From Flavobacteriales bacterium (GTDB lineage Bacteria > Bacteroidota > Bacteroidia > Flavobacteriales_F > PHOS-HE28): 64,000 nt of DNA. The stretch is from the NCBI GenBank assembly GCA_013360395.1, contig JABWBQ010000007.1:1-64000 (forward strand), read 5' to 3'. Below, piece after piece: positions 43,807 to 52,674 of this stretch (position 1 is its first letter; every line of letters begins with the position of its first letter). A model generated the notes under the pieces. It was not told where the DNA came from and did not search any database. It worked only from the letters and a program-made list of their open reading frames with translations. Position numbers and translations under genes: made by a program.

Positions 43807-46497
43807 ATGCAGGCGGCGCAACGCAAGGACGTGCTGGAGCAGGCGCGGTTGCATGTGCGGCGGCACTTCAGCAAGCACATCGGCCCGCGCTTCCGGTTCC
43901 ACGACCTGGAGCACACCCTGGCGGTGACGCGGACGGCCCTGGAGATCGGGCGCGCACACCGGTTGAACGAGACCGACCTGTGGGCCCTGGAGCTGGCCGC
44001 CCTGTTCCACGACACGGGGTACGCTCGGGCCTACGCCGGGCACGAACGGGAGAGCGTGCGCCTGGCGGCGGGCTTCCTGCGGGCGCAGGGCGTTCCGGCG
44101 GGCCAGGTGCGGCGCATCGGGTCCCTGATCGCCGCCACGCGCATGGGCGAACGGCCGCGCACCCTGCTGCAGCGCATCCTGTGCGATGCCGACAGCGCCA
44201 AGGCGGGTCAGGCCGACTTCGAGGAGCACGGCGCCCGGTTGAAGAAGGAGCTGGAGACCGTGAACGGGCGCAGCATCAAGCAGGGCGCATGGGCGCGGGA
44301 GAACCTGGCCTACCTGGAGGCGCACCGCTTTCACACCGCCTACGCCGAACGGCGCTTCGGGGCGCAGAAACGGATGAACCTGGCATTGGCGCGCCAGCGG
44401 GCGCGGCAGGGTCACGGGCCTGCCCCGCAGGTGCTGGACGATCCCTTCTTCGACCGCGACCTCAGCTGGCTGGCCTTCAACGACCGCGTGCTGCAGGAGG
44501 CCAGCGATCCGAACGTGCCGCTGCTGGAGCGCATCAAGTTCCTGGCCATCTACAGCAGCAACCTGGACGAGTTCTACCGGGTGCGGGTGGCCTCGCTGCG
44601 ATCGCTGGCCAAGCTGGGCAAGCGCGACCGCACCGCCCTGGGGATCACCACCGAAGCGCTCATCGCCCGCATCAACCGCACGGCCCTGCGGCAGCAACGG
44701 CAGTTCGGCCGCCTGTACCGGCGCATCCTGCTGCCCGCGCTGGCGCGCCATGGCATCCACATCCTGCGCGAGGACCGGCTCAACAAGCGCCAGCATGCCC
44801 ACGTGCTCCAGGTGTTCAACACGCGCGTGGCCCCGCTCCTGCAGACCGCCGAGGTGCGCGAGGGCAACGCCCTTTTCATCGAGGACCGCAGGTTGTACCT
44901 GGTGTGCAGGCTGCGGCCGAAGGGCAAGGGCAAGCGCAGCGAAAGGCTGGTGCTGCTGAACGTGCCGAGCGATGCCCTGGGGCGCTTCGTGGTGCTGCCC
45001 TCCGCACCGCGGCAGACGGCCCTGCTCTTCCTGGACGATGTGCTACGCCTGGGACTTCAGACCCATTTCGCGGGCCATGAGCTGATCGACAGCTACGCGA
45101 TCAAACTGAGCCGCGACGCCGACCTGTACCTGGAGGAGGAGTTCGGGGAGCGCGTGGTGGACAAGGTGCGGCGCAGCCTGCGCAAGCGCTCCACCGGTGT
45201 GCCCAGCCGGTTCCTGTACGACGAGCGCATGCCTGGCGGGGTGCGCAAGGCCCTGCGGGCGCTGCTTGGGCTCAAGGGTCCCGACATGGTGGCGGGCGGC
45301 CGCTACCACCACTTCAGCGACCTTATGCAACTCCCGGTGCGCGGGCATGCCGCGTTGCACGACCCGCCCCGGCCGCCGCTGTCCCGCCCCGGTCCCACCG
45401 CACGCCGGCGGCTCTTCGACCGCATCGCCGCCCGCGACCTGCTGCTGCACTTCCCCTACCACGACTTCGGGGTGGTGGTGGACTGGTTGCGGCAGGCCGC
45501 CAGGGACCCCGGGGTGCGCCGCATCGCCATCACGCTCTATCGGGTGGCCGGGCATTCGCAGGTGGGCGAGGCCCTGCTGGAAGCCTTGCGCGCCGGCAAG
45601 CAGGTCACCGTGTTCGTGGAGGTGCAGGCGCGCTTCGACGAACGGTCGAACCTGCAATGGGGCGAGCGGCTGGAGGCGGCGGGTGCGCAGGTGCTGTACA
45701 GCCTCGAAGGGCTCAAGGTGCACGGCAAGCTCTGCCTGGTGGAACGACGCGAGGGACGCCAGCTACGGCGCTACGCCTACCTCGGTACGGGCAACTTCCA
45801 CGAAGGGACCGCCACACGTTATGCGGACTGCGGCCTGTTCACTGCGGATCCCGAGCTGTGCCGGGAGGTGGCCGAGGTGTTCCACCACCTGGCGGACCGG
45901 CGGCACCGGCCCCAGGTGCGGCACTTGTTGATGGCTCCCACCGGACTGCGCAGCGGACTGGAGGTGTTGATCGACCGCGAGATCGAGCAGGCGCGCTCGG
46001 GCAAGCCCTCGGGGATCCTGCTCAAGGTGAACAGCCTGGAGGACCGGGCCATCATCGGCAAGCTGTACGATGCCTCGCGTGCCGGAGTGCCCGTGCGCCT
46101 CATCGTGCGCGGCATCTGCTGCCTGGTGCCCGGCATCGCGGGGGCCAGCACCAACATCGAAGGCATCAGCATCGTGGACCGCTACCTGGAGCACGCAAGG
46201 GCCTACGTCTTCCACGCACAAGGGCGGCAGCTGGTGTACCTGGCCAGTGCCGACCTCATGGAACGCAACCTCGATCGCCGCGTGGAGGTGGCCTTCCCCC
46301 TGCGTGATGCCGCCGCCCGGCAGGAAGTGCTGCGGATGTTGGAGCTGCAATGGGCGGACACGGCGAAGGCACGCATCATCGATGCCCGCCAGCGGAACCG
46401 GTACCGTCCGGCACCGCAGGAACAGGTCGCCGTGCGCGCCCAGGAGGACTTCCGCGCCTGGCTGGCCGCTGCGGACCGTCACCGGCGCGGGGCCTGA
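43807..46497 (+). CDS. ppk1: HD-domain phosphohydrolase fused to polyphosphate kinase (PPK1)
   Basis: This is an 896-residue two-part protein. Residues ~1-205 form an HD domain: H32/H36 in FHDLEHT, H68-D69 in LFHDTGYA and D127/D129 in LCDADS. From ~212 (FFDRDLSWLAFNDR) to ~880 it is a complete PPK1, which makes polyphosphate from ATP reversibly. The phospho-histidine corresponds to H639 in LKVHGKLCLV, with the second conserved histidine H796 in YLEHARAYVF. The two parts are joined in one frame by a helical, charged linker (~150-210). PPK1 is normally ~690-720 residues and is not fused to HD. The HD part may hydrolyse a nucleotide or phosphoester connected with polyphosphate; its substrate is unknown. 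Confidence 0.9.
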   Translation: MQAAQRKDVLEQARLHVRRHFSKHIGPRFRFHDLEHTLAVTRTALEIGRAHRLNETDLWALELAALFHDTGYARAYAGHERESVRLAAGFLRAQGVPAGQVRRIGSLIAATRMGERPRTLLQRILCDADSAKAGQADFEEHGARLKKELETVNGRSIKQGAWARENLAYLEAHRFHTAYAERRFGAQKRMNLALARQRARQGHGPAPQVLDDPFFDRDLSWLAFNDRVLQEASDPNVPLLERIKFLAIYSSNLDEFYRVRVASLRSLAKLGKRDRTALGITTEALIARINRTALRQQRQFGRLYRRILLPALARHGIHILREDRLNKRQHAHVLQVFNTRVAPLLQTAEVREGNALFIEDRRLYLVCRLRPKGKGKRSERLVLLNVPSDALGRFVVLPSAPRQTALLFLDDVLRLGLQTHFAGHELIDSYAIKLSRDADLYLEEEFGERVVDKVRRSLRKRSTGVPSRFLYDERMPGGVRKALRALLGLKGPDMVAGGRYHHFSDLMQLPVRGHAALHDPPRPPLSRPGPTARRRLFDRIAARDLLLHFPYHDFGVVVDWLRQAARDPGVRRIAITLYRVAGHSQVGEALLEALRAGKQVTVFVEVQARFDERSNLQWGERLEAAGAQVLYSLEGLKVHGKLCLVERREGRQLRRYAYLGTGNFHEGTATRYADCGLFTADPELCREVAEVFHHLADRRHRPQVRHLLMAPTGLRSGLEVLIDREIEQARSGKPSGILLKVNSLEDRAIIGKLYDASRAGVPVRLIVRGICCLVPGIAGASTNIEGISIVDRYLEHARAYVFHAQGRQLVYLASADLMERNLDRRVEVAFPLRDAAARQEVLRMLELQWADTAKARIIDARQRNRYRPAPQEQVAVRAQEDFRAWLAAADRHRRGA

Positions 46498-46551
46498 GCG
46501 GGGCCCCGGGCATGAAGTGAGGTCCGGTCCGGCAGGTCCCGAGATACGGTA

Positions 46552-47376
46552 TCAGGAGGGCAGGTGCGAGGGCAGCACCAGCACGGGCGTACGGGCGTGC
46601 CGCAACACTTGATCGGCCCGGCTGCCCCACACGGCATCGCCAATGCTATCGTGCCCCTCGGTGGCCATGGCCACCAGGTCCACGGCCAGCTCCTCGGCGG
46701 CCTTGCCGATGGCCTCCACCACGTCGCCCTGTGCGCGGTGGTGCACAAAGGAAGCACAGCCGTTCAGGCGGTCCTCCAGGTCGGCCGGTCTGGTCCCGTC
46801 CCCCACGGTGAGGGTGTGCACCTCCACGCGGTCGGACCCGTACCGGCGCAGCAGTTCGTGCAGGCCGATCCCGGCCATGCGGGCCAAGGCCGGCGGGCCC
46901 ACGGGCAGCAGCACCCGGTGCAGGGCCAGGCGCCCCTTGTCGGGCAGCACGAAGCCGGGCACCCCGGCGGGCACCACCAGGGTCGGCACCCGGGACTTGC
47001 GGATCAGGCCCTCGGCCACCGACGCCTTCAGGAGCCGCTCCGTGCCGGTGCGCTGGCCCGTGCTCAGCACCATCCATTGGGCCGGGTGGCGGATCAAATG
47101 GGCCAGGCAGGCGGGGACCGGATCCCCTTCATTGCTGATCACCTTGCGCACGGCCAGCCGCAACGCGGCCAGGCCCTCCTCGTCCTCCATGTGCCGCAGC
47201 AGGCCCCACTCCACCAGCATCTGGCGCACCGAAGGCAGGTCGCTGCGATGCGCCTTCCCATCGGCCACATGCAGGATGGTGAGCTTGCACGGCGCCGCCA
47301 CGGCCATGCGCAGCGCATGCCGGAAGGCCGAAGCACCGGCTTCGGACAGGTCCGTGGCGTGGAAGATGTGCGTCAT
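46552..47376 (-). CDS. Universal stress protein, two UspA domains
   Basis: This 274-residue protein is made of two tandem UspA-type domains. The first begins ATDLSEAGASAFRHALRMA, the second has HRVLLPVGPPALARMAG and ends VDLVAMATEGHDSIGDAVWGSRADQVLRHARTPVLVLP; this end contains the ATP-binding-like G-2x-G-9x-G(S/T) region only loosely (GSRADQVL). The protein is cytoplasmic, and its role in stress response is inferred from the family. I chose ATG 47376 (MTHIFHATDL) because it starts the first beta strand; an ATG at 47430 gives 18 extra residues without family match. It is convergent with the HD-PPK1 gene. Confidence 0.8.
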   Translation of the reverse strand: MTHIFHATDLSEAGASAFRHALRMAVAAPCKLTILHVADGKAHRSDLPSVRQMLVEWGLLRHMEDEEGLAALRLAVRKVISNEGDPVPACLAHLIRHPAQWMVLSTGQRTGTERLLKASVAEGLIRKSRVPTLVVPAGVPGFVLPDKGRLALHRVLLPVGPPALARMAGIGLHELLRRYGSDRVEVHTLTVGDGTRPADLEDRLNGCASFVHHRAQGDVVEAIGKAAEELAVDLVAMATEGHDSIGDAVWGSRADQVLRHARTPVLVLPSHLPS

Positions 47377-47459
47377 TGCCGACGGGTCATCCGCAAGTTC
47401 GGAAATGGTCGGTTCAGATGTATGCGCCATCCACCATTTCCGGTACCGGAACGATCGAT

Positions 47460-47467
47460 TATCTTTG
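47460..47467 (+). promoter_or_regulatory. -7 promoter element of tRNA-Ala
   Basis: TATCTTTG, an exact TAnnTTTG match, lies 33 bases before the first base of the tRNA. Confidence 0.55.
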
Positions 47468-47500
47468 TGCCCCTTCGCCGCAGGGCGGGGGTGACATCCT

Positions 47501-47577
<77 letters not shown>

Positions 47578-47579
47578 CG

Positions 47580-47602
47580 GGCCGCTTCCATGGGAGGCGG
47601 CC
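47580..47602 (+). terminator. Hairpin after tRNA-Ala
   Basis: The 10-base stem GGCCGCTTCC/GGAGGCGGCC has one wobble and a 3-base loop, two bases after the tRNA CCA end. The following TTCGTCATT is only moderately T-rich. It probably acts as terminator or processing signal. Confidence 0.55.
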
Positions 47603-47720
47603 TTCGTCATTCCCGGGGGTGCGACTTCCCCGCAGTGGGGTGCCGACCCGCGCGCCACCTCCCGGGGATGGCGGCATGTTCCCGATCGGTGCGCGCTGCG
47701 AACGATATCTTTCTGGGGCC

Positions 47721-48605
47721 ATGCCCCTGCCCGGCTCCTTGATCGAGCGCCTGTGCGAAAGGTTGAGCAGGCACACGGGCGAGGCGGTGGACATCGAGCT
47801 GGCCGAGCCCTTGGGCGGTGGGAGCATCAACACCGTCCACCGGCTGTACAGCAACGTGGGCCGGTGGGTGGTGAAGGTGAACCATGCCGAACGGCATCCC
47901 GGGCTCTTTGCGGCGGAAATGGACGGGCTGGAACGGCTGCGTGCCACCGGTGCCGTGCGGGTGCCCGTGGTGGTGGGCCATGGCGAGGACCACGACGACG
48001 CCTTCCTGCTGATGGAGCACATCGAAGGCGGTTTGCGCACCACGGCCTCGTGGGAGGCATTGGGCCGGGCGGTGGCCGGGCTGCATCGGCATAGCGCGTC
48101 CATGTTCGGGCTGGAGCGCGACAACTACATCGGCAGCCTCCGGCAGTGCAACACGCGGGAGGCGGACTGGCCGACCTTCCTGGTGCGGCACCGGCTGGAA
48201 CCGCTGGTGCGGCTGGCGCGCGACCGCCACCTGCTCGATGCCGGCACGGTGCGGCGCTTCGAGCGGCTCCACGGACGGCTGGGCGGGCTCTTCCCGGCCG
48301 AGCCGCCGGCCCTGTTGCACGGCGATCTGTGGAGCGGCAACGTGGTCCACGCAGCGGATGGAACGCCCGTCCTCATCGACCCGGCCGTGTACTACGGGCA
48401 CCGGGAGATGGACCTGGCCATGGCGCGGCTCTTCGGCGGCTTTGACGAGGCCTTCTTCGCCGCCTACCAGGCCGCACACCCGCTGGAGCCGGGATCCGAG
48501 GAACGCGCTGGACCGGCCCAGCTGTACCCGCTGCTGGTGCACGTGCTGCTGTTCGGCGCCGGATACACCGCGCAGGTGCGTGCCGTGCTGGGGCGCTTCA
48601 CCTGA
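47721..48605 (+). CDS. Fructosamine/ketosamine-3-kinase family protein
   Basis: This 294-residue protein kinase-like enzyme has the family features GGGSINTVHRL (P-loop-like), VVKVNHAE with the ATP-binding lysine, LLMEHIEGG, and the catalytic loop LLHGDLWSGN with DPAVYYGHREMDLAM as the metal-binding region. The family phosphorylates ketosamines on glycated proteins, leading to their removal. ATG 47721 is preceded by TATCTTTC (47706-47713), one mismatch from the -7 consensus. Its 3' end overlaps the convergent cytochrome gene by 8 bases. Confidence 0.88.
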   Translation: MPLPGSLIERLCERLSRHTGEAVDIELAEPLGGGSINTVHRLYSNVGRWVVKVNHAERHPGLFAAEMDGLERLRATGAVRVPVVVGHGEDHDDAFLLMEHIEGGLRTTASWEALGRAVAGLHRHSASMFGLERDNYIGSLRQCNTREADWPTFLVRHRLEPLVRLARDRHLLDAGTVRRFERLHGRLGGLFPAEPPALLHGDLWSGNVVHAADGTPVLIDPAVYYGHREMDLAMARLFGGFDEAFFAAYQAAHPLEPGSEERAGPAQLYPLLVHVLLFGAGYTAQVRAVLGRFT

Positions 48606-50544
48606 GGCGCAGGACACGGGCCACACGCTCCCGCCCCCCCTCGCCCACCACCAGGTGGTAGGTACCGGGCTCCTCGGGCAGGCGGCACCACCAGGCATCG
48701 CCGTGGCGGCCGGTGGTCACCGGCACCTGCCGGCCGCCGGCATCGTAGGCCCGCACCGTGCCCGCACCGGCCAGGGTGAACCGCACGAGCCCGTCCCGGG
48801 TCGGGTTGGGGAACACGGCCAGGCCGCCGCCCGGTTCCGGCATGCCGTTGCCGAGCACCACCATGGAATCGGCCGCCACCAGGTCCGGGGTGTTGTCCGC
48901 CGCATCGTACATGGTGCGGAACGCATCGATGCGCGTGCCCGAATGGCTGAACATCTCCCGGTTCCACCGCGGGGGCACCTGCTGGAACCAAACGCGGGCC
49001 TTCACCTGCAAAGGGCCATCGTACCCGTTGGTGGGGATGTGGTAGTGGATGATGTCGCCGCCGTTGCCTTCCAGGCCCAACGCATCGTGGTTGAAATCCG
49101 GGTCGGTGAGGGCATCGCCCGCGATCACCGTGGTGTCGTAGCTGGGGTGCGCGGTGCTGAAGCCGATCGGGACCAGGCGGTTGTCCTTCAGCGGGGTCAC
49201 GGCGCGCAGCAGCGTGGTGGTCACATCGCCGTTCACGTCGCCCATCACCATCTCGTAGATCTGTGCACGGTCATTCCGGTCGATCACGTCGTAGTGCGGT
49301 TCGAACACCGTGTCGTGGCCCAGCACTTCGTAGTCCTGGTCCCAGCCGCCGCTGTGGAAGAGGGTGTCGTGCGTGGCCGTGACCACGACCACCTGCACGA
49401 AGGCACGTCGGTTGGGGAAGCCGCTGGGGAACTTGTGGCCGATGATGTTGGTGAGGGCCACGTCCAGGAACAGGGTGTCGTCCGTGCGGTCGGCCATCTG
49501 CAGGGACATTTCCACCGAGCTGCGCAGATGGCGTTCGCTGCGGGCGATGGTGCTGTCGAACTGCACGGGCGTGGCCGGGATGCCGAGCGGCCCGATGTGG
49601 GCCTTCATCATTTTGAGCATGAAGGTGCCGCCGCCCGTGAGGTGGTGCTTGCCGAAGGGCGACTGTCCCTCGAGGAAGGCGTACTCGGAGGCCAGCGTGA
49701 TGGAATCCTCGATGCGCGGGAGGTGGCAGCTGCGGCAGTTCTCCTCGGTGCCGTAATACACCGAGTTGACGTACTCCTGCCACACGGTCTGCTCGAAGAA
49801 GCTGGTGCCCGTGGGGTTGCCGTCCAGGTCCACCGGCTGGTTGATGGCCGTGTGGCAGCCGGCGCACACGCGGCCGTCGAGGATGTGGGCGCCCTGGTCG
49901 GGGGTGAAGCCCACGAAGAACTCCATGATGGCCTCGTTGATCTGCTCCTGGGTGTAAGGCCCCCACACGCGGGCGCTGTCGAAGTGCAGGTCGCCGGAGA
50001 AGTAGTGGCCGGCGGCGTCGGGGTTCTGCATGTGGCAGGCCAGGCAGGAAACGCCGTCCATGGCCATCACGCTGGTGTCCAGGTGGGCCGCCGTGAAGGG
50101 CGGGTTGCCCAGCAGCTGTTGCTCGAACACGGCGAGCGGGGCGTGGCACTTCAGGCAGTTGTGCTCCAACTGGGACTGGAGGGCGGGGTTCACCAGCCCC
50201 TCGTGCTCCATCTTGGCCAGGAAGAAGGGGTCGCGGGCGCTGTTGGCCATCATGGTGCTGCGCCAGTCGTCCACCACGTTCACGCTCACCCCGTTGCTGT
50301 CCACGCTGGCCATGCCCAGCGAGTCGTAGCCGTGGCAGCCGGCACAGCGGCCGGCGGTGACGAAGTAGGTGCCGAACTGGACCGGCAGGCCCTGGATCTG
50401 GTCGCGCAGGAAGAAGAGCTCCACGGCGCTGTGCGGCCCGCGCACCGGGGTGGTGGCGCTGCTCCAGCCCACGAGCACGAATACCACGGCACACAGCCCG
50501 GCGAGCACCCGCAAGCTCCTCGATCCCCAAGTCCTGCGCAGCAT
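48598..50544 (-). CDS. Pentaheme c-type cytochrome with T9SS sorting domain
   Basis: This 648-residue exported protein has an N-terminal signal/membrane segment (VLAGLCAVVFVLVGW) and five heme-binding motifs: CAGCH, CLKCH, CLACH, CAGCH and CRSCH, all within the first ~255 residues. From ~330 it has a beta-rich domain (LFLDVALTNIIGHKFPSGFPNRR...) found in multiheme cytochromes. The last ~75 residues (LAVFPNPTRDGLVRFTL...EPGTYHLVV) are a T9SS type A sorting domain. The protein is therefore expected at the cell surface. No cytochrome maturation or respiratory gene is nearby. It starts about 40 bases after a region with a TAAACTTGG-like box. Confidence 0.85.
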   Translation of the reverse strand: MLRRTWGSRSLRVLAGLCAVVFVLVGWSSATTPVRGPHSAVELFFLRDQIQGLPVQFGTYFVTAGRCAGCHGYDSLGMASVDSNGVSVNVVDDWRSTMMANSARDPFFLAKMEHEGLVNPALQSQLEHNCLKCHAPLAVFEQQLLGNPPFTAAHLDTSVMAMDGVSCLACHMQNPDAAGHYFSGDLHFDSARVWGPYTQEQINEAIMEFFVGFTPDQGAHILDGRVCAGCHTAINQPVDLDGNPTGTSFFEQTVWQEYVNSVYYGTEENCRSCHLPRIEDSITLASEYAFLEGQSPFGKHHLTGGGTFMLKMMKAHIGPLGIPATPVQFDSTIARSERHLRSSVEMSLQMADRTDDTLFLDVALTNIIGHKFPSGFPNRRAFVQVVVVTATHDTLFHSGGWDQDYEVLGHDTVFEPHYDVIDRNDRAQIYEMVMGDVNGDVTTTLLRAVTPLKDNRLVPIGFSTAHPSYDTTVIAGDALTDPDFNHDALGLEGNGGDIIHYHIPTNGYDGPLQVKARVWFQQVPPRWNREMFSHSGTRIDAFRTMYDAADNTPDLVAADSMVVLGNGMPEPGGGLAVFPNPTRDGLVRFTLAGAGTVRAYDAGGRQVPVTTGRHGDAWWCRLPEEPGTYHLVVGEGGRERVARVLRLR

Positions 50545-50645
50545 GACGTGCCAAGTTTACGCAGGCACCGGCGAAAGAGTTTGATGGCGGTCATGATCGG
50601 ACGCGTCCCGTCCCGCCGTTCGCACCACCCGGCCGTTGCCGTCGG

Positions 50646-51632
50646 TCACACCACGCGCAGATCCTCCCCGGCCAGGGTCCGTTCCACGCGCGCCATCACC
50701 GCGTCGGTGAGCAGGTCCTGCGCTTCCACGGCCTTCAGATCCTCCTCCAATTGGGCCACCTTGCTCGCTCCCAGGATCACGGTGCTCACGCGCGGGTTCT
50801 TCAGGCACCAGGCGATGGCGAAGACGGGCAGGGAAAGTCCGATGTCCTTGGCAATGGCCTTCAGTTCGTCCACCTTCCGTAATCGCGCTTCGGTGAGTTC
50901 GCGTTCGCGCAACCAGTCCAACCCCGCCGCACGCAGGCGCGAGGAGGGGTCACCCTCCAACGTGTGCTTGCCGGTGAGCACACCGCTGGCCAGCGGGCTC
51001 CAGATCGTGGTGCCCAGGCCCACCGTATCGTAGAGCGCTGCGAACTCGTGCTCCACCTTCTCCCGATGGAACAGGTTGTACTGCGGCTGCTCCATCACCG
51101 GGCCGATCAAGTGGTGTTCCCTGGCCACCGCATGCGCCTCCCGGATGCCTTCCGCGCTCCACTCGCTGGTGCCCCAGTACAGCACCTTGCCCTGCATGAT
51201 CAGGGAGTGCATGGTCCAGACCGTCTCCTCGACCGGCGTGCCGGGGTCGGGCCGGTGGCAGTAGTACAGGTCCAAGTGCTCCACCTGCAGGCGCTTGAGG
51301 GCCTCGTGGCACGCCTCGACCACATGCTTGCGGTGCAGGCCCACCTGGGTGGGCAGCTTGCCGCCGGTGCCGAAGAAGACTTTGCTGCTCACCGCCCAGG
51401 TGTCGCGCGGCCATCCCATTTGCTTCAGGAGGCGGCCCATCACCCGCTCGCTCTCCCCGCGTGCGTAGATCTCGGCGTTGTCGAAGAAGTTGACACCGTT
51501 GTCGTAGGCGAGCTTCAGGAGCGCTCCGGCCGTGTCGTCGGTGATGAGCTTGCCGAAGGTGAGCCAGGAGCCCAGGGAGAGCTCGGAGACCTGGAGGCCG
51601 GAATGGCCGAGGCGACGGTAGCGCATGGTCAT
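50646..51632 (-). CDS. Aldo/keto reductase (Kv-beta-like)
   Basis: This 328-residue NADPH-dependent oxidoreductase has the catalytic tetrad visible as D in NFFDNAEIYARG, Y in the same segment, K in SSKVFFGTGG and H in YYCHRPDPGTP. The WSPLASGVLTGKH and ILGASKVAQLEEDL segments form the cofactor-binding end and place it with the Kv-beta/YghZ group. The substrate is unknown. The start could be 51632 or the ATG two codons later (51626). A GACCTTTG box, close to the -7 consensus, lies just upstream. Confidence 0.9.
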   Translation of the reverse strand: MTMRYRRLGHSGLQVSELSLGSWLTFGKLITDDTAGALLKLAYDNGVNFFDNAEIYARGESERVMGRLLKQMGWPRDTWAVSSKVFFGTGGKLPTQVGLHRKHVVEACHEALKRLQVEHLDLYYCHRPDPGTPVEETVWTMHSLIMQGKVLYWGTSEWSAEGIREAHAVAREHHLIGPVMEQPQYNLFHREKVEHEFAALYDTVGLGTTIWSPLASGVLTGKHTLEGDPSSRLRAAGLDWLRERELTEARLRKVDELKAIAKDIGLSLPVFAIAWCLKNPRVSTVILGASKVAQLEEDLKAVEAQDLLTDAVMARVERTLAGEDLRVV

Positions 51633-51673
51633 GGCACAAAGGTCGGTATCGGCGCTCGTCGCATCTTCGCATC

Positions 51674-52084
51674 ATGTCCGGCATCTCCTCCAACAAGGCC
51701 CCCGAGCCTGTGGGCCACTACCCGCATGCCCGCCGCGTGGGCGACCTGCTCTTCCTCAGTGGCGTGGGGCCGCGCGAACGGGGCACGAAGAAGATCCCCG
51801 GCGTGGAGCTCGATGCCGAGGGCAAGATCCTGAGCTACGATATCGAGACCCAGGTGCGCAGCGTGTTCCAGAACGTGCGCTGGATCCTGGAGGATGCGGG
51901 CAGCAGCTGGGAGAAGATCGTGGACGTGACGGTCTTCCTCACCAACATGAAGGATGACTTCCAGGTGTACAACCGGCTGTGGAAGGAGTACTTCGAAAAG
52001 GACCCGCCGTGCAGGACCACGCTGGAGATCAACTGCCTGCCCACGCCCATCGCCATTGAACTGAAGGTGGTGGCCATGGCGTGA
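51674..52084 (+). CDS. RidA-family protein, candidate 2-aminomuconate deaminase
   Basis: This 136-residue protein of the RidA/YjgF family has LLFLSGVGPRERGTKKIPG, SVFQNVRWILEDAGSSWEKIVDVTVFLTNMKDDF and PCRTTLEINCLPTPIAIELKVVA. The extended GPRERGTKKIPGVELDAEG segment is the form seen in 2-aminomuconate deaminases (AmnD/NbaF-like), not in the general enamine deaminases. That activity would follow ACMSD and the ALDH8-like enzyme. Its distance of about 20 kb from HAAO/ACMSD is unusual. The divergent gene on its left is the AKR. Confidence 0.8.
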   Translation: MSGISSNKAPEPVGHYPHARRVGDLLFLSGVGPRERGTKKIPGVELDAEGKILSYDIETQVRSVFQNVRWILEDAGSSWEKIVDVTVFLTNMKDDFQVYNRLWKEYFEKDPPCRTTLEINCLPTPIAIELKVVAMA

Positions 52085-52184
52085 GCCCGTGCCGCCCGTC
52101 CTGGGGTTCGATCCGCCCCCCTCCCGCACCTTGACCATGTGGCCACCACGTGGCCCCTGCGGCGGCATCGATCCACATTTTAGA

Positions 52185-52192
52185 TACATTTG
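52185..52192 (+). promoter_or_regulatory. -7 promoter element of the marR-efflux operon
   Basis: TACATTTG, an exact TAnnTTTG match, lies 20 bases before ATG 52213. ACATTT occurs twice, 11 bases apart (52174 and 52186), and could be part of an operator for the MarR protein. Confidence 0.5.
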
Positions 52193-52212
52193 CAACCGTT
52201 TCCCCCGCAACC

Positions 52213-52674
52213 ATGTCCACCCTGTCCATCGGTTACTGGAGCTCCGTGGCCGCGCACCAGTACTTCAGCCGGCTGCAGCACAAGCTGTCCGGGCTGGAGC
52301 TGGCGAACTGGTACTACGTGCTGGTGACGATCGAGGATGGCGAAGGCCACCTTAGCCAGCAGGATCTGGCCGATCGGCTGCTGCTGGACAAGGTGAGCAT
52401 GACGCGGGCGCTGGACCAGTTGAGCGAAGCGGGCTACGTGAAGCGATGCGATTGCGCGGGCGACCGCCGCAAGCACTTGGTGAAGCTGACGCCGAAGGCA
52501 AAGCCGGCGCTGCGCCGGATCCGCCGGGCGTACGACGAGCTGAACGAGGAGGCGCTGCGGGGCCTGGGGAAGGCCGAGCGCGAGGTCTTCCTCGGGCAGC
52601 TGACGCGCATGGTGCGCAACCTGGGCGCCGATGCGCCGACCGTGAGAATGACGACGAAACGTTTGAACGCATGA
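52213..52674 (+). CDS. MarR-family regulator
   Basis: This 153-residue winged-helix protein has HLSQQDLADRLLLDKVSMTRALDQLSEAGYVKR, the DNA-recognition part, and DRRKHLVKLTPKAK, the wing. MarR proteins are dimeric repressors released by small ligands. It starts the efflux operon and its last codons overlap the MFP gene by ATGA, so it likely controls its own operon. The start at 52213 follows the -7 box. Confidence 0.9.
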   Translation: MSTLSIGYWSSVAAHQYFSRLQHKLSGLELANWYYVLVTIEDGEGHLSQQDLADRLLLDKVSMTRALDQLSEAGYVKRCDCAGDRRKHLVKLTPKAKPALRRIRRAYDELNEEALRGLGKAEREVFLGQLTRMVRNLGADAPTVRMTTKRLNA

